A stretch of DNA of 45,044 nt from Acidobacteriota bacterium (GCA_003170135.1 PMZR01000107.1:92803-137846), one strand, 5' to 3'. Shown: positions 18,296 through 27,287, numbered from the stretch's first letter. The notes: generated from the sequence alone by a model not told the origin. A program made the numbers and translations.

Positions 18296-18375
18296 TTCCG
18301 CGACCGTTCCCCCTCCTACACGATGCTGGATCGAGCCCCGATGACGCGCGCCAATCTCGACAAGACCGGCGGTTC

Positions 18376-18431
18376 CTTATGGTTCCGTTATGCCTTTCTT
18401 ACGGCTCTGTTATCGCATCCTCACGTAGACT
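18376..18431 (+). promoter_or_regulatory. Candidate KdpE box array and -10 of the APC permease promoter
   Basis: Five hexamers at exactly 11-bp steps: CTTATG (18376), GTTATG (18387), CTTACG (18398), GTTATC (18409) and CTCACG (18420), followed by TAGACT (18426-18431) as a -10 candidate, 11 bases after the fourth box. This is the same motif, phase and near-identical -10 spacing as at the kdp and porin promoters. The flanking part of 18296-18503 holds no other feature. Confidence 0.75.
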
Positions 18432-18503
18432 CATTCGAAGAGTGTCAACCCTTCGGTCACGATGCCGCGGACCGGTTCGTCCTCTCCTCGTCCATCGAAT
18501 TCC

Positions 18504-20765
18504 ATGAGTCCCAACCAGGCAACCGCCGAGGCGGCAGGCCCGCGCGATGGTTCGTCGCAGCGTCGCGTGCAGGTCGTCATCGCGACCACGGTCTTCCTGT
18601 CCTTCATCTCCTTCTGGCGCGCGGCCGCGATCGTCCTGAGCGACCTCGGCTCGTCCGCCTTCTACGCCGGCGGCATCGCCGAACAGGCCGTCGGCAAGGC
18701 CGCGCCCTGGTTCATCCTCGGCGTGATGCTCTTCTCGTACGCGGTGCGCGCCGTCTACATCGAGAGCTCGGTGATGTTCGTCCGCGGCGGCGTCTATCGC
18801 GTCGTCAAGGAGGCGATGGGCGGCACGCTGGCCAAGCTGTCGGTGTCGGCGCTGCTCTTCGATTATGTGCTCACCGGTCCGATCAGCGCCGTGTCGGCGG
18901 GGCAGTACGTCGTCGGCCTGCTCAACGACGTGGTGCACCGGTTCGGCGTGGCCGGCTCGTTGCCGGTCAACGAGACGGCCGCGGTCGTCGCCCTCGCCAT
19001 CATCGTCTACTTCTGGTGGCGCAACACGCAGGGCATGCGGGAATCGAGCCACGACGCCCTCCGGATCGTCCAGGTGACGACGGTGATGGTGGTGGTGCTG
19101 CTCGCGTGGGCGGGCTTCACGCTGCTGCGCGGCGGCGGGCAGCTGCCGCCGTCGCCCACGCTGGCCAACCTGCGGTTCACGAAGGAGTCCCTCGGCTGGC
19201 TGCACGGCACGATGTGGCCGTCGTTCACCGCGATCGCCTTGCTGGTGGGTTTCGGCCATTCGTTCCTCGCGATGAGCGGGGAGGAATCGCTGGCGCAGGT
19301 CTACCGCGAGATCGAGCACCCGAAAGTGCTCAACCTGCGCCGCACCGGGCTGGTGATCTTCCTCTACAGCCTGATCTTCACCGTGGGCGTGAGCTTCCTC
19401 TCGGTGGCCCTCATTCCCGACGGGATCCGATCGCGCTTCTACGACAACCTGATCGCCGGCCTCGCCATGCACCTGGCCGGCCCCCTGGTGCTGCGGCTGC
19501 TCTTCCAGGGCTTCGTGGTGCTCGTCGGCTTCCTCATCCTCGCGGGCGCCGTCAATACCGCGATCGTCGGCTCCAACGCCGTGCTCAACCGCGTGTCGGA
19601 GGACGGCGTGCTGACGGAGTGGTTTCGCAAGCCGCACCGCCGCTTCGGCACGACCTACCGGATCCTCAACATGATCGTGGCGCTGCAGCTGGCGACGGTC
19701 GTGCTGAGCCGCGGCGACGTGTACGTCCTGGGTGAGGCCTACGCGTTCGGCGTCATCTGGAGCTTCGCGTTGAAGTCGCTCGCGGTGCTCGTGCTGCGCT
19801 TCAAGGAACCCGGCCCGCGCGAGTGGCGCGTGCCCCTGAACCTGCGCGTGGGCAGCGTCGAACTGCCCATCGGCCTGGCGGTCATCACGCTTGCGCTGTT
19901 CTTCGTCGCGATTGTCAACCTGTTCACCAAGCAGGTCGCGACCATCTCGGGCATCGCGTTCACGCTGGTCCTCTACAGCCTCTTCGTCTTCTCCGAACGG
20001 TCCGCGGCGCGTCGTCGTCGCGAAGAAGGGTCGGCGGCCCACCTGGACCAGTTCCAGCTGTTGCCGGCGGCTGACACCGGCCTGAGCGAGGTGGCGGCCA
20101 GGCCGGGGAGCGTCCTGGTGCCGGTGCGCGACTACAACACGTTGAAGCACCTGGACTGGGCGCTCGACAACACCGACACCGGCAAGCGCGACATCGTCGT
20201 CATGACAGTGCGGCTGCTGGAAGGCCCGGACACCGGCTTCCGCGACTTCCGCAAAGAGCGCCTGTTCACCGATTACGAGCAGTTGCTGTTCACAAAGGTC
20301 GTGGCGGTGGCCGAGCGGCACGGGAAACCCGTGAAGCTGCTCGTCGTGCCGTCGAGCAACGTGTTCGACGCGGTGGCGCAAAGCGCGGTCCGCTTGTCAT
20401 CGGCGGAGATCGTCGTCGGCGAATCGGCCAAGTTCGCGGCGGCCGAACAGGCGCGGCTGCTCGGCGAAGCCTGGGAGCGCATGCCCGGAAGCGCCGGCCT
20501 GCGCACGCGGCTCGTCGCCTGCAAGGTGAACGGCGATCTGCAGATCTTCCCGCTCGGCGCGCACGCGCCGATGCTGAACGCCGACGACATCGAGCTCATC
20601 CACCAGCTGTGGCTGAAGGCCGTCGGAGCGGTCGGCCTCGAGGTCCATCATCGGGACGTGGTGCGCATGGCGCTCGAGAAGCTGAAGCAGGAATGGGAAG
20701 AGAACGGCCCGGAAGCGCCGGCGCAAGAAGGGTTGCGCGAGCAGATGCGACGCCCGCCGCGGTAA
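18504..20765 (+). CDS. APC-superfamily permease with Usp-like C-terminal domain, candidate K+ transporter
   Basis: A 753-residue protein: about 12 TM helices of the amino acid-polyamine-organocation type (residues about 25-500), then a soluble C-terminal half (about 530-750) with a Usp-like pattern (GSVLVPVRDYNTLKHLDWAL, KLLVVPSSNVFDAVAQ, SSAEIVVGESAKFA). This architecture resembles KimA/YdaO-like permeases, some of which carry K+, rather than plain amino-acid permeases. Its promoter shares phased boxes with the kdp operon and it directly follows the KdpD modules, so K+ import is the preferred hypothesis; an amino-acid or polyamine substrate is not excluded. The start is uncertain: 18462 is also in frame and neither site has a clear RBS. 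Confidence 0.82.
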   Translation: MSPNQATAEAAGPRDGSSQRRVQVVIATTVFLSFISFWRAAAIVLSDLGSSAFYAGGIAEQAVGKAAPWFILGVMLFSYAVRAVYIESSVMFVRGGVYRVVKEAMGGTLAKLSVSALLFDYVLTGPISAVSAGQYVVGLLNDVVHRFGVAGSLPVNETAAVVALAIIVYFWWRNTQGMRESSHDALRIVQVTTVMVVVLLAWAGFTLLRGGGQLPPSPTLANLRFTKESLGWLHGTMWPSFTAIALLVGFGHSFLAMSGEESLAQVYREIEHPKVLNLRRTGLVIFLYSLIFTVGVSFLSVALIPDGIRSRFYDNLIAGLAMHLAGPLVLRLLFQGFVVLVGFLILAGAVNTAIVGSNAVLNRVSEDGVLTEWFRKPHRRFGTTYRILNMIVALQLATVVLSRGDVYVLGEAYAFGVIWSFALKSLAVLVLRFKEPGPREWRVPLNLRVGSVELPIGLAVITLALFFVAIVNLFTKQVATISGIAFTLVLYSLFVFSERSAARRRREEGSAAHLDQFQLLPAADTGLSEVAARPGSVLVPVRDYNTLKHLDWALDNTDTGKRDIVVMTVRLLEGPDTGFRDFRKERLFTDYEQLLFTKVVAVAERHGKPVKLLVVPSSNVFDAVAQSAVRLSSAEIVVGESAKFAAAEQARLLGEAWERMPGSAGLRTRLVACKVNGDLQIFPLGAHAPMLNADDIELIHQLWLKAVGAVGLEVHHRDVVRMALEKLKQEWEENGPEAPAQEGLREQMRRPPR

Positions 20766-20867
20766 CAGCCAGGGCAGTCCCGTCACCCCCTGCGTTGGAT
20801 CTGACATGTCCATCCCGCGGCCGGCCATCGGCTGCGACATCCGCATGTTCCACCCGCGCCCCAGTGT

Positions 20868-23480
20868 TCAGAACGTCCACTTCACCTGCGCCTGGTACGT
20901 CCGTGGCGGCACGAAGTGCGTGCCGCTGAACGTGGACAGGAAATTGTAGAGCGCGACCTTGTTCGTGAGGTTGAAGACGCTCAGGCGCACGCTGAGGTGT
21001 CCGCGATCCGACTTCACCAGGCTGTCGAGGCCGGCGCCCACGTCGAACAGGTGGCGCGGCGCAATGCGGGGCGGATTCGTGTCGTCGTTCTCGGTCCCTG
21101 CCGCGGGAATGACCAGCCGCGTCGCCCCGTGGAACGGCGAACTGCAGCTGGTGAGTCCCTGGGTCGGCGTGGCGAACGTGCTTCCGCAGAACAAGCCGAT
21201 CGCCGCCTGCTGGTCGGGCGTCAGCGTCAGCGCGGTCGTGAAATCAGGCACCGACCCGGCGACCAGGCCCGAATCGTACCGCCACGTGAACGCGGCCCAC
21301 GGTTCGAACCGCCCCGGCCCCTGGTAGAGCAGGTTCGTGGTCTGCTGGAACTTCTGGTCGTGGTCGATGCGGAAGACGCCGCTCGGCAGCGGCGAGTTGA
21401 AGAGAATGCCGCCGTTCTCCGGATTGAAGTACCTCGCCCGGTTGTGGCCGATAACCGTGAAGGCGCTGAAGCCGCCGTGCTTCACCAGGTTGATGCGTGC
21501 CGAGAGCCCGTCGATCTGGGACCTGGCCCACGAAATGGGAAACACCACCGGCGTGTTGAACAGCGTGTCGAAGTCGTACCCGTTGATTGTCCGCTTGTAG
21601 AAGTAATCAACGTCCAGAACGACCCAGCCCTCGAGTTCCTGCTGGAACCCCACGTTGACCTGGTCGCGCCGGCCAGGCTGCAGCGCTGATTCGCCGGCCG
21701 CGCCGAACACGTTGCTCGCCAGGCCGCCCGAGCCCGTGGCGCTCGACAGCAGCAGGTTCTCGTTGTAGGGCGTCTCCATGGTCCGCCCGTACGAGGCCCG
21801 CAGCACCGACCCCGTCGGCTTCACCAGGTACGACACGCCGACGCGCGGCTGCACCGACGTCGCCGTCGTCAGGCCGTCGTAATGGTCCGCACGCACACCC
21901 AGCATCACGGTCGCGTCGCCCAGCGTCACCGAATCCTGCGCGTAGGCGGCCTGCTGCTTGATGAGGCCCGTGTCGTTGAAGGTGAAGAGCGACCCGCCTC
22001 GCGTCAGGTCGAACGCCGCCACGCCGGATTGAAACGCGTCGTTTGACACGAGTCCCACCGCGGCGCATCCGGACGGATCAATCGCCGCCGCGCCGGGCAC
22101 GACGTTGCCGCTGGCATCGACGCACGGCGCGTTGAAGGCCGGGTCGGTGATTCCGAGCCGGAAGTTCTCCGACAGGCTCGTGAAGCTCACCTGCGCTCCG
22201 ACCTTCGCGTTGTGGCGCCCTTTGAAATACGAGACATCAGCCTTCGCGCCATAGTTGGTCAGCGTGCGCGCCTGGCCGATGGTGGCCGGCAGGTCCGAGA
22301 ACGGGTTCGCGCTCGGCGTGTAAGTGATGCTGTCGCGGCGGACGTACGCGTTGGCGGCGACGAGCACGCTCGGACTCACCACGCGCGTCCAGCCGGGTGC
22401 GATGTTGAACGTGCCGATTCGCTGTTGCTGGTCCTGGCCGGCAGCCTGCTGGTCGTAGGTGTTCGGCACCTGGAACGAGGAACGCCCCAGCTGCACGTTC
22501 ATCCGGAACGTGTCGCGGTCGTTCGGCCGGTAATCGAACCGGTCGAAGAAACTCTGCGAGTTGCCCGCATCGTGCAGCGTGGCGAACTCGGGCGAGTCGA
22601 GGAACCGATCGCCGCGAAGGCCGCCGACCGAGATGAAGTTGCCGGCCCGGTCGCTGCCGAATCCGAGGTTGAACTCACCCTGCGGCGTCCTGAAGGATCC
22701 CATGTCGAACGACACGCTACCGGCGGGCCGGCCCTGGCCGAGGCCGGATTTCGTGATCATGCGCACGACGAGGCTGTCCTTGTCGCCGAATTCGGCTGGC
22801 GGCACGCCCGTCGTCACCTCCATCGACTGGACAGCATCGACCGAGATCTGGTTGGAATACACGCGGCTCTGCTGGTCGGTCACCGGCTGGTTGTCGATCG
22901 AAAACTGCGTCTGCGCGTGGTCCCCGAGCGGATGGAAGAAGCCGTTCGAATCGGCGACCACGCCGGGCGCCGCCAGCGTGATGGCCGAACTGAGACCGGA
23001 CGAGGATGCCGGAATCGGGAGCCGCTCGAGTTCCTTCTGATCGATGTCGGTGTGCGCCGTCGGCGTCGCCTCGAGCAGATCGGGACTCTTCGCCGACACC
23101 GTCACGCTCTCGCTGGCTCCCGCGATTTGCAGGCCGACGGTGAGCGAGATGAGCACCGACGACCGGACGTCCACGTCCTGCTCGAACAGCTGGAATCCCC
23201 GGGCGGTGACCACCAGGTGATAGGCGTTCGGCGGAATGTTGCGAAACACGAACTGGCCCTGCTGGTCGGTCTGGGCCGTTCGCGTGAACTGCGTCACCGG
23301 GTTCGCGATGATCGCGGTGGCCCCGACGATGACGGCGCTACTTTGATCCTTGACCGTGCCCTGAATCGTGCCCGCCCCGCCAAGTCCCTGCGCGGCGGCC
23401 ACGAGCGGCAACCCGAACGTCACGACGATCCCGGCGCATGCCAGCGCAAGGCCGGCCTTCAATCGATCATACCGACGCAT
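20868..23480 (-). CDS. Oar-like TonB-dependent outer-membrane receptor
   Basis: An 870-residue receptor. Signal peptide (VVTFGLPLVAAAQG, ending near 32), a carboxypeptidase-regulatory-like domain (about 37-115, TIQGTVKDQSSAVIVGATAI), a plug domain (about 120-250, with DIDQKELERLPI and SVDAVQSMEVTTGVPPAEFG) and a long beta-barrel ending in the terminal aromatic YQAQVKWTF. This is the Oar-like layout common in Acidobacteriota. Start 23480 has GGAGAG four bases upstream and begins the signal peptide. A small secreted Cys protein lies upstream on the same strand. The ligand is unknown; a metal chelate or oligosaccharide are the usual options. The 100-bp gap to the convergent permease shows nothing specific. 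Confidence 0.9.
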   Translation of the reverse strand: MRRYDRLKAGLALACAGIVVTFGLPLVAAAQGLGGAGTIQGTVKDQSSAVIVGATAIIANPVTQFTRTAQTDQQGQFVFRNIPPNAYHLVVTARGFQLFEQDVDVRSSVLISLTVGLQIAGASESVTVSAKSPDLLEATPTAHTDIDQKELERLPIPASSSGLSSAITLAAPGVVADSNGFFHPLGDHAQTQFSIDNQPVTDQQSRVYSNQISVDAVQSMEVTTGVPPAEFGDKDSLVVRMITKSGLGQGRPAGSVSFDMGSFRTPQGEFNLGFGSDRAGNFISVGGLRGDRFLDSPEFATLHDAGNSQSFFDRFDYRPNDRDTFRMNVQLGRSSFQVPNTYDQQAAGQDQQQRIGTFNIAPGWTRVVSPSVLVAANAYVRRDSITYTPSANPFSDLPATIGQARTLTNYGAKADVSYFKGRHNAKVGAQVSFTSLSENFRLGITDPAFNAPCVDASGNVVPGAAAIDPSGCAAVGLVSNDAFQSGVAAFDLTRGGSLFTFNDTGLIKQQAAYAQDSVTLGDATVMLGVRADHYDGLTTATSVQPRVGVSYLVKPTGSVLRASYGRTMETPYNENLLLSSATGSGGLASNVFGAAGESALQPGRRDQVNVGFQQELEGWVVLDVDYFYKRTINGYDFDTLFNTPVVFPISWARSQIDGLSARINLVKHGGFSAFTVIGHNRARYFNPENGGILFNSPLPSGVFRIDHDQKFQQTTNLLYQGPGRFEPWAAFTWRYDSGLVAGSVPDFTTALTLTPDQQAAIGLFCGSTFATPTQGLTSCSSPFHGATRLVIPAAGTENDDTNPPRIAPRHLFDVGAGLDSLVKSDRGHLSVRLSVFNLTNKVALYNFLSTFSGTHFVPPRTYQAQVKWTF

Positions 23481-23633
23481 GACACTCTCCAATATCTCCG
23501 GTCGCAGGCACGGCGTTCGCGCCCGACGGGTTTCAAATCGCGGTGTGGCAATCGATGCCGTTGGCTGAGGGCGACGCGGTCGGCCAGCCTGGTCGGTGCC
23601 TGGCACTACGTCGAGGAAACGGCGAGTGATCTG

Positions 23634-24029
23634 TCAGGCCGGGGGGGAACGAGCGGGAACCTGGAGGACTGGAACGAAGAACTGGTGGAAGAAGAGTTCG
23701 AAACGGATGGGTTCGACTGGCTCAATCGCGAAGGCGACGTGTGTAGCGTAAGCGGACAGCGACCGAAGCGAGCGCAGCCACTGACAGATAGGGCAGTGCT
23801 GGGGCGTGCTCCCGGTGCCCGCGCCAACGCTCGTGGCGCCCGACGGCCCGGCGGTTGCCCCGAACGCGACTCCGCTTTGCGCGTCGCAGACCGGGTCGTC
23901 GCATCCATGGACGGCAGCGACCACATCCGCGGACAAAAGTGCCGCGATCGACAGACAAACGACAACGACGCACGACCGCGCGCGTTGGAGTTTTCGGTGC
24001 ACGTGGCCGCGGACCGCAAGATCGAACAT
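23634..24029 (-). CDS. Small secreted Cys-containing protein (DUF2946-like motif)
   Basis: A 131-residue protein with a signal-peptide-like N-terminus (SCVVVVCLSIAALLSADVVA), then two cysteine pairs: HGCDDPVCDA and HCPICQWLRSL. The HCPIC(Q) motif followed by a hydrophobic stretch resembles DUF2946-type periplasmic proteins, which are often found beside TonB receptors or copper genes. The call is tentative because the rest of the sequence is not distinctive. It lies about 150 bases upstream of the TonB receptor on the same strand and could be co-transcribed. Possible role in periplasmic metal handling (inference from motif and neighbour). Confidence 0.55.
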   Translation of the reverse strand: MFDLAVRGHVHRKLQRARSCVVVVCLSIAALLSADVVAAVHGCDDPVCDAQSGVAFGATAGPSGATSVGAGTGSTPQHCPICQWLRSLRSLSAYATHVAFAIEPVEPIRFELFFHQFFVPVLQVPARSPPA

Positions 24030-24145
24030 GGCAGAAAGCCCGGCTGCTCCAGTCCCTTCCCTTAGGACGCTTCAGATCGCTCGTGGGATCCCGAGGTGCG
24101 GCCTTGCATGAAGCAGGCCAGGACAGTCGTGGGCAGGAAGCAGAA

Positions 24146-24173
24146 GTCGATGGTCGATAGTCGATGGTCAAGC
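24146..24173. repeat. Heptamer array, GTCGATR family
   Basis: GTCGATG, GTCGATA, GTCGATG, then GTCAAGC at exact 7-base steps, ending 12 bases before the stop codon of the convergent-side response regulator gene. One of several unrelated heptamer families in this window. Confidence 0.75.
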
Positions 24174-24184
24174 GGCGAGGGCGG

Positions 24185-24877
24185 TCAGGCGTCGGTGAAG
24201 CGGTAGCCGACCCACGGTTCGGTGAGCAGATACCTCGGGCGGGCGGGGTCGGGTTCGAGTTTCTTCCGCAACTGCCCCATCATCACGCGCAGGTGCTCGG
24301 GCTCGTCGACGGCGTGCGGTCCCCAGATCGTCTTCAGGATCGTCCGGCGCGTCACCACCTGGCCCGCGCGGCTCGCCAGCAGCACCAGCAGATCGAATTC
24401 CTTGGGCGTCAGGTGCACTTCCTCGCCCTGGCGGTGGACGCGATGTCGATCGACATCGATGGTGATGTCGCCGCGCACGATCTGTCCCGTCGACGGCTCG
24501 GATGCCGCCAGCGCCCGCCGCAGCGCCGCCCGCACGCGTGCGAGCAGTTCCTCGGGACCGAACGGCTTCGTCACGTAGTCGTCTGCCCCCTGGTCGAGCG
24601 CCGCCACCTTCTGCGGTTCCGCGCCCCGGGCCGACAGGACGATGATCGGCACGTCCGATTGGGAGCGGATGCGGGCGCACACCTCGAGGCCGTCCATGTC
24701 GGGCAGGCCCAGGTCGAGGATGACCACGTCGGGCGGTTCGGCATGGACGGCAGACAGCGCCTCCTTGCCGGTCGCCGCCGCGTCAACCTCGTAGCCGCGC
24801 GATCGCAGCAGCGGCACCACGGTCCGCTGAATCGACAGCTCGTCGTCCACGAGGAGGATGCGCGAAGCTCGGGTCAT
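24185..24877 (-). CDS. OmpR-family response regulator, second KdpE-like copy
   Basis: A 230-residue response regulator. Receiver: ILLVDDELS, Asp55 (VVILDLGLPD), and VTKPFGPEELLAR. DNA-binding winged helix: VHLTPKEFDLLVLLASRAGQ, TRRTILKTIWGPHAVDEPEH, and the ending RYLLTEPWVGYRFTDA. The last motif (LLTEPWVGYR) is nearly the same as in the KdpE at 9615, so it is a paralogue of that subfamily. Start 24877 has AAGG upstream and starts the receiver; longer in-frame versions run into the kinase gene. It is 43 bases downstream of its kinase. No kdp structural genes are adjacent to this pair. Confidence 0.9.
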   Translation of the reverse strand: MTRASRILLVDDELSIQRTVVPLLRSRGYEVDAAATGKEALSAVHAEPPDVVILDLGLPDMDGLEVCARIRSQSDVPIIVLSARGAEPQKVAALDQGADDYVTKPFGPEELLARVRAALRRALAASEPSTGQIVRGDITIDVDRHRVHRQGEEVHLTPKEFDLLVLLASRAGQVVTRRTILKTIWGPHAVDEPEHLRVMMGQLRKKLEPDPARPRYLLTEPWVGYRFTDA

Positions 24878-24888
24878 GGGAAGGCCTT

Positions 24889-24917
24889 CGACCTTAGGCT
24901 TTGGGCCTTGGCGGAAG
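24889..24917. repeat. Short heptamer-like run, GGGCCTT family
   Basis: Between the second kinase and its regulator: AGGCTTT, GGGCCTT, GGC. It is the reverse complement of the GCCNAAR heptamers at 27370-27410 and 30581-30615, so the same family is present in opposite orientation. Confidence 0.5.
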
Positions 24918-24920
24918 GAG

Positions 24921-26447
24921 TCATTCTGCCGGCTCCGTAACCACCGGCCGCACCGCCGCCGGCACGTCGATCGAGAACCTGGCCCCGCCGCCCGATCGAT
25001 TCTCGCCCCGGACGCTGCCGCCCTCGGCGGCCAGCAGCCCGCGCGAGATCGCGAGGCCCATGCCCGCCCCGGCCGATCGTCCGGTAGCGGCGCGGCCACG
25101 GAAGAACCGTTCGAACAAGTGAGGCAGATCCTCAGCGGGCATGCCGGGCCCCTGGTCATCGACCACGATGGCCAGGCCGCGGGTCGCCGCCGACGCGTCA
25201 ATCGAAATCGTCGCGCCGCGCGGCGAGTACTGCGCCGCGTTCTCGAGCAGGTGCGCGAGCGCGGCGGACGTGAGCCGCGGATCCACCTCCACCAGCCCTT
25301 CGTCCTCCGCGTTCACCGACACCCGGTGGTGCGCGAGCGTGTGCTGGACCTGCGAGATCGCCGCCTCGACGATCTCGGCCGGCGTCACCCATTCGCGCGC
25401 GGCGGTCACGCCGCTGGTCTCGATGCGCGCCATGTCGAGAATGTTCTGGAACAGGCGATTCAGCCGTTCGACCTCGGCAAGCACAATCTCGCTCTGCGCC
25501 TGGCGTTCCTCGTCGCTCGCCCAGCCCGCCTGCAGGTTGCTGGCCGCCACGCGAATGGCCGTCAGCGGCGTCCTGAGATCGTGTGCGAGTGAAGCCAGCA
25601 GCGCCGATTTGAGCTCCGCGCTCCGGCGTTCCAGTTCGACGGTCTTGCGCTCCTCGAGGAACTGCACGCGCTCGACCGCGATGGCTGCCACTCCCGCCAG
25701 CGCGTCCAGCGTGCCCACTTCGATCGTGCGGCCCGCCACCGCGAGCAGACCCATCTGTCGGCCCGCCAGTCGCAGCGGAACGAGATCGACCGGGGGGTTC
25801 TCCCCGCCGTGAATCGTCTGGCGGCCGCTGTAGACCCGCTCGCGGCCCTCGCCTTCCAGCGCGCTGCGCGCCGCCGCCAGCACGGCCTCGAGCTGGTCGG
25901 GTGGCAATGCGAAGCGTCCTTCTCCGGCCTCGTGAATCCGCCAGCGCGGCGGACCGGGAAGGCAGATGGCCGCGTACTGCAGGTCGAACCGGCGCGCGAT
26001 CGCCCGTGCCAGTTGCAGGTGCGCATCGCGGCTCTCGGTCGTGAGGAGGATGTCCCGGCTGAGATCGAACAGCCGGCTCATCTCGTCGCGGCGCGCCGTC
26101 GCCTCCCGCGCGCGCGACCGCACCGCCGACGACAGGTTGCTGGCAACGACGCTCACGACCAGCAGGACGAACAACGCGACCCAGTTCTGGGGATCGGCAA
26201 TCGTCCAGGTGCCGACCGGCGGCAGGAAGAAGTAATTGAGCAGCAGGACGGCGAGGACCGAAGACGCAATGGCAACCCAGAGCGCCGAGAACGCCGCAGC
26301 GAGCAGCACCACCAGCAGGTAGGACAGCGCGGCGATGGTCGGATTGGTGACGCCGAGCCAGGCGGAACACGCGAGAGTGATCCCGGCCAGGCCGGCAAGG
26401 GCCGCCGCGATCCCGCGCAGATTCCTGACCGGCAAGTGCAGCCGCAT
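24921..26447 (-). CDS. DUF4118 sensor histidine kinase, second copy
   Basis: A 508-residue kinase paralogous to the one at 8191: DUF4118 four-TM region (about 10-115, with NYFFLPPVGTWTIADPQNWV), a GAF-like region, HisKA (SLAHDLRTPLTAIRVAASN) and HATPase_c (LLENAAQYSPRGA, DDQGPGMPAEDLPHLFERFF, GAGMGLAISRGLLAAEGG). It lacks KdpD/Usp modules. Start 26447 (MRLHLPVRNLRG) is preferred over an in-frame 26504 without similarity; no clear RBS or phased box is seen upstream. It pairs with the regulator at 24185 on the same strand. The signal it senses is unknown; the potassium modules may serve this kinase too. Confidence 0.88.
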   Translation of the reverse strand: MRLHLPVRNLRGIAAALAGLAGITLACSAWLGVTNPTIAALSYLLVVLLAAAFSALWVAIASSVLAVLLLNYFFLPPVGTWTIADPQNWVALFVLLVVSVVASNLSSAVRSRAREATARRDEMSRLFDLSRDILLTTESRDAHLQLARAIARRFDLQYAAICLPGPPRWRIHEAGEGRFALPPDQLEAVLAAARSALEGEGRERVYSGRQTIHGGENPPVDLVPLRLAGRQMGLLAVAGRTIEVGTLDALAGVAAIAVERVQFLEERKTVELERRSAELKSALLASLAHDLRTPLTAIRVAASNLQAGWASDEERQAQSEIVLAEVERLNRLFQNILDMARIETSGVTAAREWVTPAEIVEAAISQVQHTLAHHRVSVNAEDEGLVEVDPRLTSAALAHLLENAAQYSPRGATISIDASAATRGLAIVVDDQGPGMPAEDLPHLFERFFRGRAATGRSAGAGMGLAISRGLLAAEGGSVRGENRSGGGARFSIDVPAAVRPVVTEPAE

Positions 26448-26511
26448 GGGCGAATGCCGGCGCAGGCCCGCATGGGTCCGCCGGCACTGGCTACCGTAGC
26501 ACACTCACAGG

Positions 26512-26748
26512 CTATTTCGGCGGTACGGCCGCGCGTCCGGCGCGCCGGACGTGGAAATGTCGAATGGCACGTATCAGGATGCAGAACCTGGTGAGTCCCG
26601 AGACGAAGACGAACAGCCCAATCAGGCCCACCACGCCACCACGCCAGCCGCCGCTCGTCACTTCGAACCAGGCCGCGACGGTGAGCAGAACCGCGCCCAC
26701 CAGCAGGCGCGCTGCCCGATCCACCCCTCCGACGTTTGCCTTGAACAT
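26512..26748 (-). CDS. DUF2892 membrane protein
   Basis: A 78-residue inner-membrane protein with the DUF2892 signature: FKANVGGVDRAARLLVGAVL, two TM helices with a short loop (AAWFEVTSGGWRGG) and a basic C-terminus (RAIRHFHVRRAGRAAVPPK). Family members are two-helix membrane proteins, often beside rhodanese-type sulfur genes; none is seen here. GGAGGCGGGC lies just upstream of the ATG at 26748, which decides the start over 26760. It is followed by the kinase gene 64 bases downstream. Confidence 0.8.
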   Translation of the reverse strand: MFKANVGGVDRAARLLVGAVLLTVAAWFEVTSGGWRGGVVGLIGLFVFVSGLTRFCILIRAIRHFHVRRAGRAAVPPK

Positions 26749-26954
26749 GCCCGCCTCCATCTTTCTCGCGCAGCCCTGTCGGATCTGTCTTTACTGACGT
26801 CGCCGGCGCCGGGACAGATACATTCGAGTATCCCTTTGACGGCCGGACGCGTCTGGATAATCGGAGGTGACCCATGCCTGACACCGGGGCATCGTCCTCG
26901 ACCATTTCCGTCGGCTGTCGCGCGAGCACGCGGCTGACGCGGAGGAGGCGAACG

Positions 26955-27225
26955 ATGACCACAGAGATCTTCACGGCGCACGAGGGCCATCTCATCAGCC
27001 TCGCCGCCTCGGTGGCCGCCGGATGCCTGCCGTGCGCCGGGTACGACATCGAACGGGCGAGCAGCCCGCGCTCGCCAGCTGCCGACCGACAGGATTCTCG
27101 AGGCTGTGCAGATCGCGCGCGGCGTTTGCAGCATGGCCGTGGCGATTCTCGATCGCTGCCTCGAACGCGAAGGCGGGCCAGGCGGAGAAGGTCAGGACGC
27201 CCCGGCGTCGTGCATTTGCAGATAG
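26955..27225 (+). pseudogene. Frameshifted AhpD/carboxymuconolactone decarboxylase-like gene
   Basis: A good RBS (GGAGGAGG) precedes ATG at 26955. The first frame gives MTTEIFTAHEGHLISLAASV and AAGCLPCAGYDIERA, the AhpD-like start with the redox CxxC. The family continuation, QLPTDRILEAVQIARGVCSM and AVAILDRCLEREG, is in the next frame (+1) and ends at TAG 27223-27225 after CICR. A single shift near 27065 joins them. It is either a real pseudogene or one sequencing error. A second possible start with GGAGGTG lies upstream at 26874 in the same frame but adds no family similarity. Confidence 0.75.
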
Positions 27226-27238
27226 GGGACTCCCTGCC

Positions 27239-27287
27239 GTCCGAAGTCCGAAGTCCGAAGTCCGGGGTCCGGAGTCCGGAGTCCGGG
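27239..27287. repeat. Heptamer array, GTCCGAA family
   Basis: Seven units at exact 7-base steps: GTCCGAA x3, GTCCGGG, GTCCGGA x2, GTCCGGG. It lies 14 bases after the end of the AhpD-like remnant. No inverted partner is seen. Confidence 0.9.

Noticed and set aside
18399..20381. Antisense open frame of 660 codons
   Set aside because: Opposite the APC permease, His/Arg/Gln-rich and without recognisable domains; it also crosses the phased promoter boxes.
26874..26954. Separate small gene starting at the GGAGGTG site before the AhpD-like remnant
   Set aside because: The RBS is good, but the frame runs into the remnant without a stop and the peptide has no recognisable pattern.
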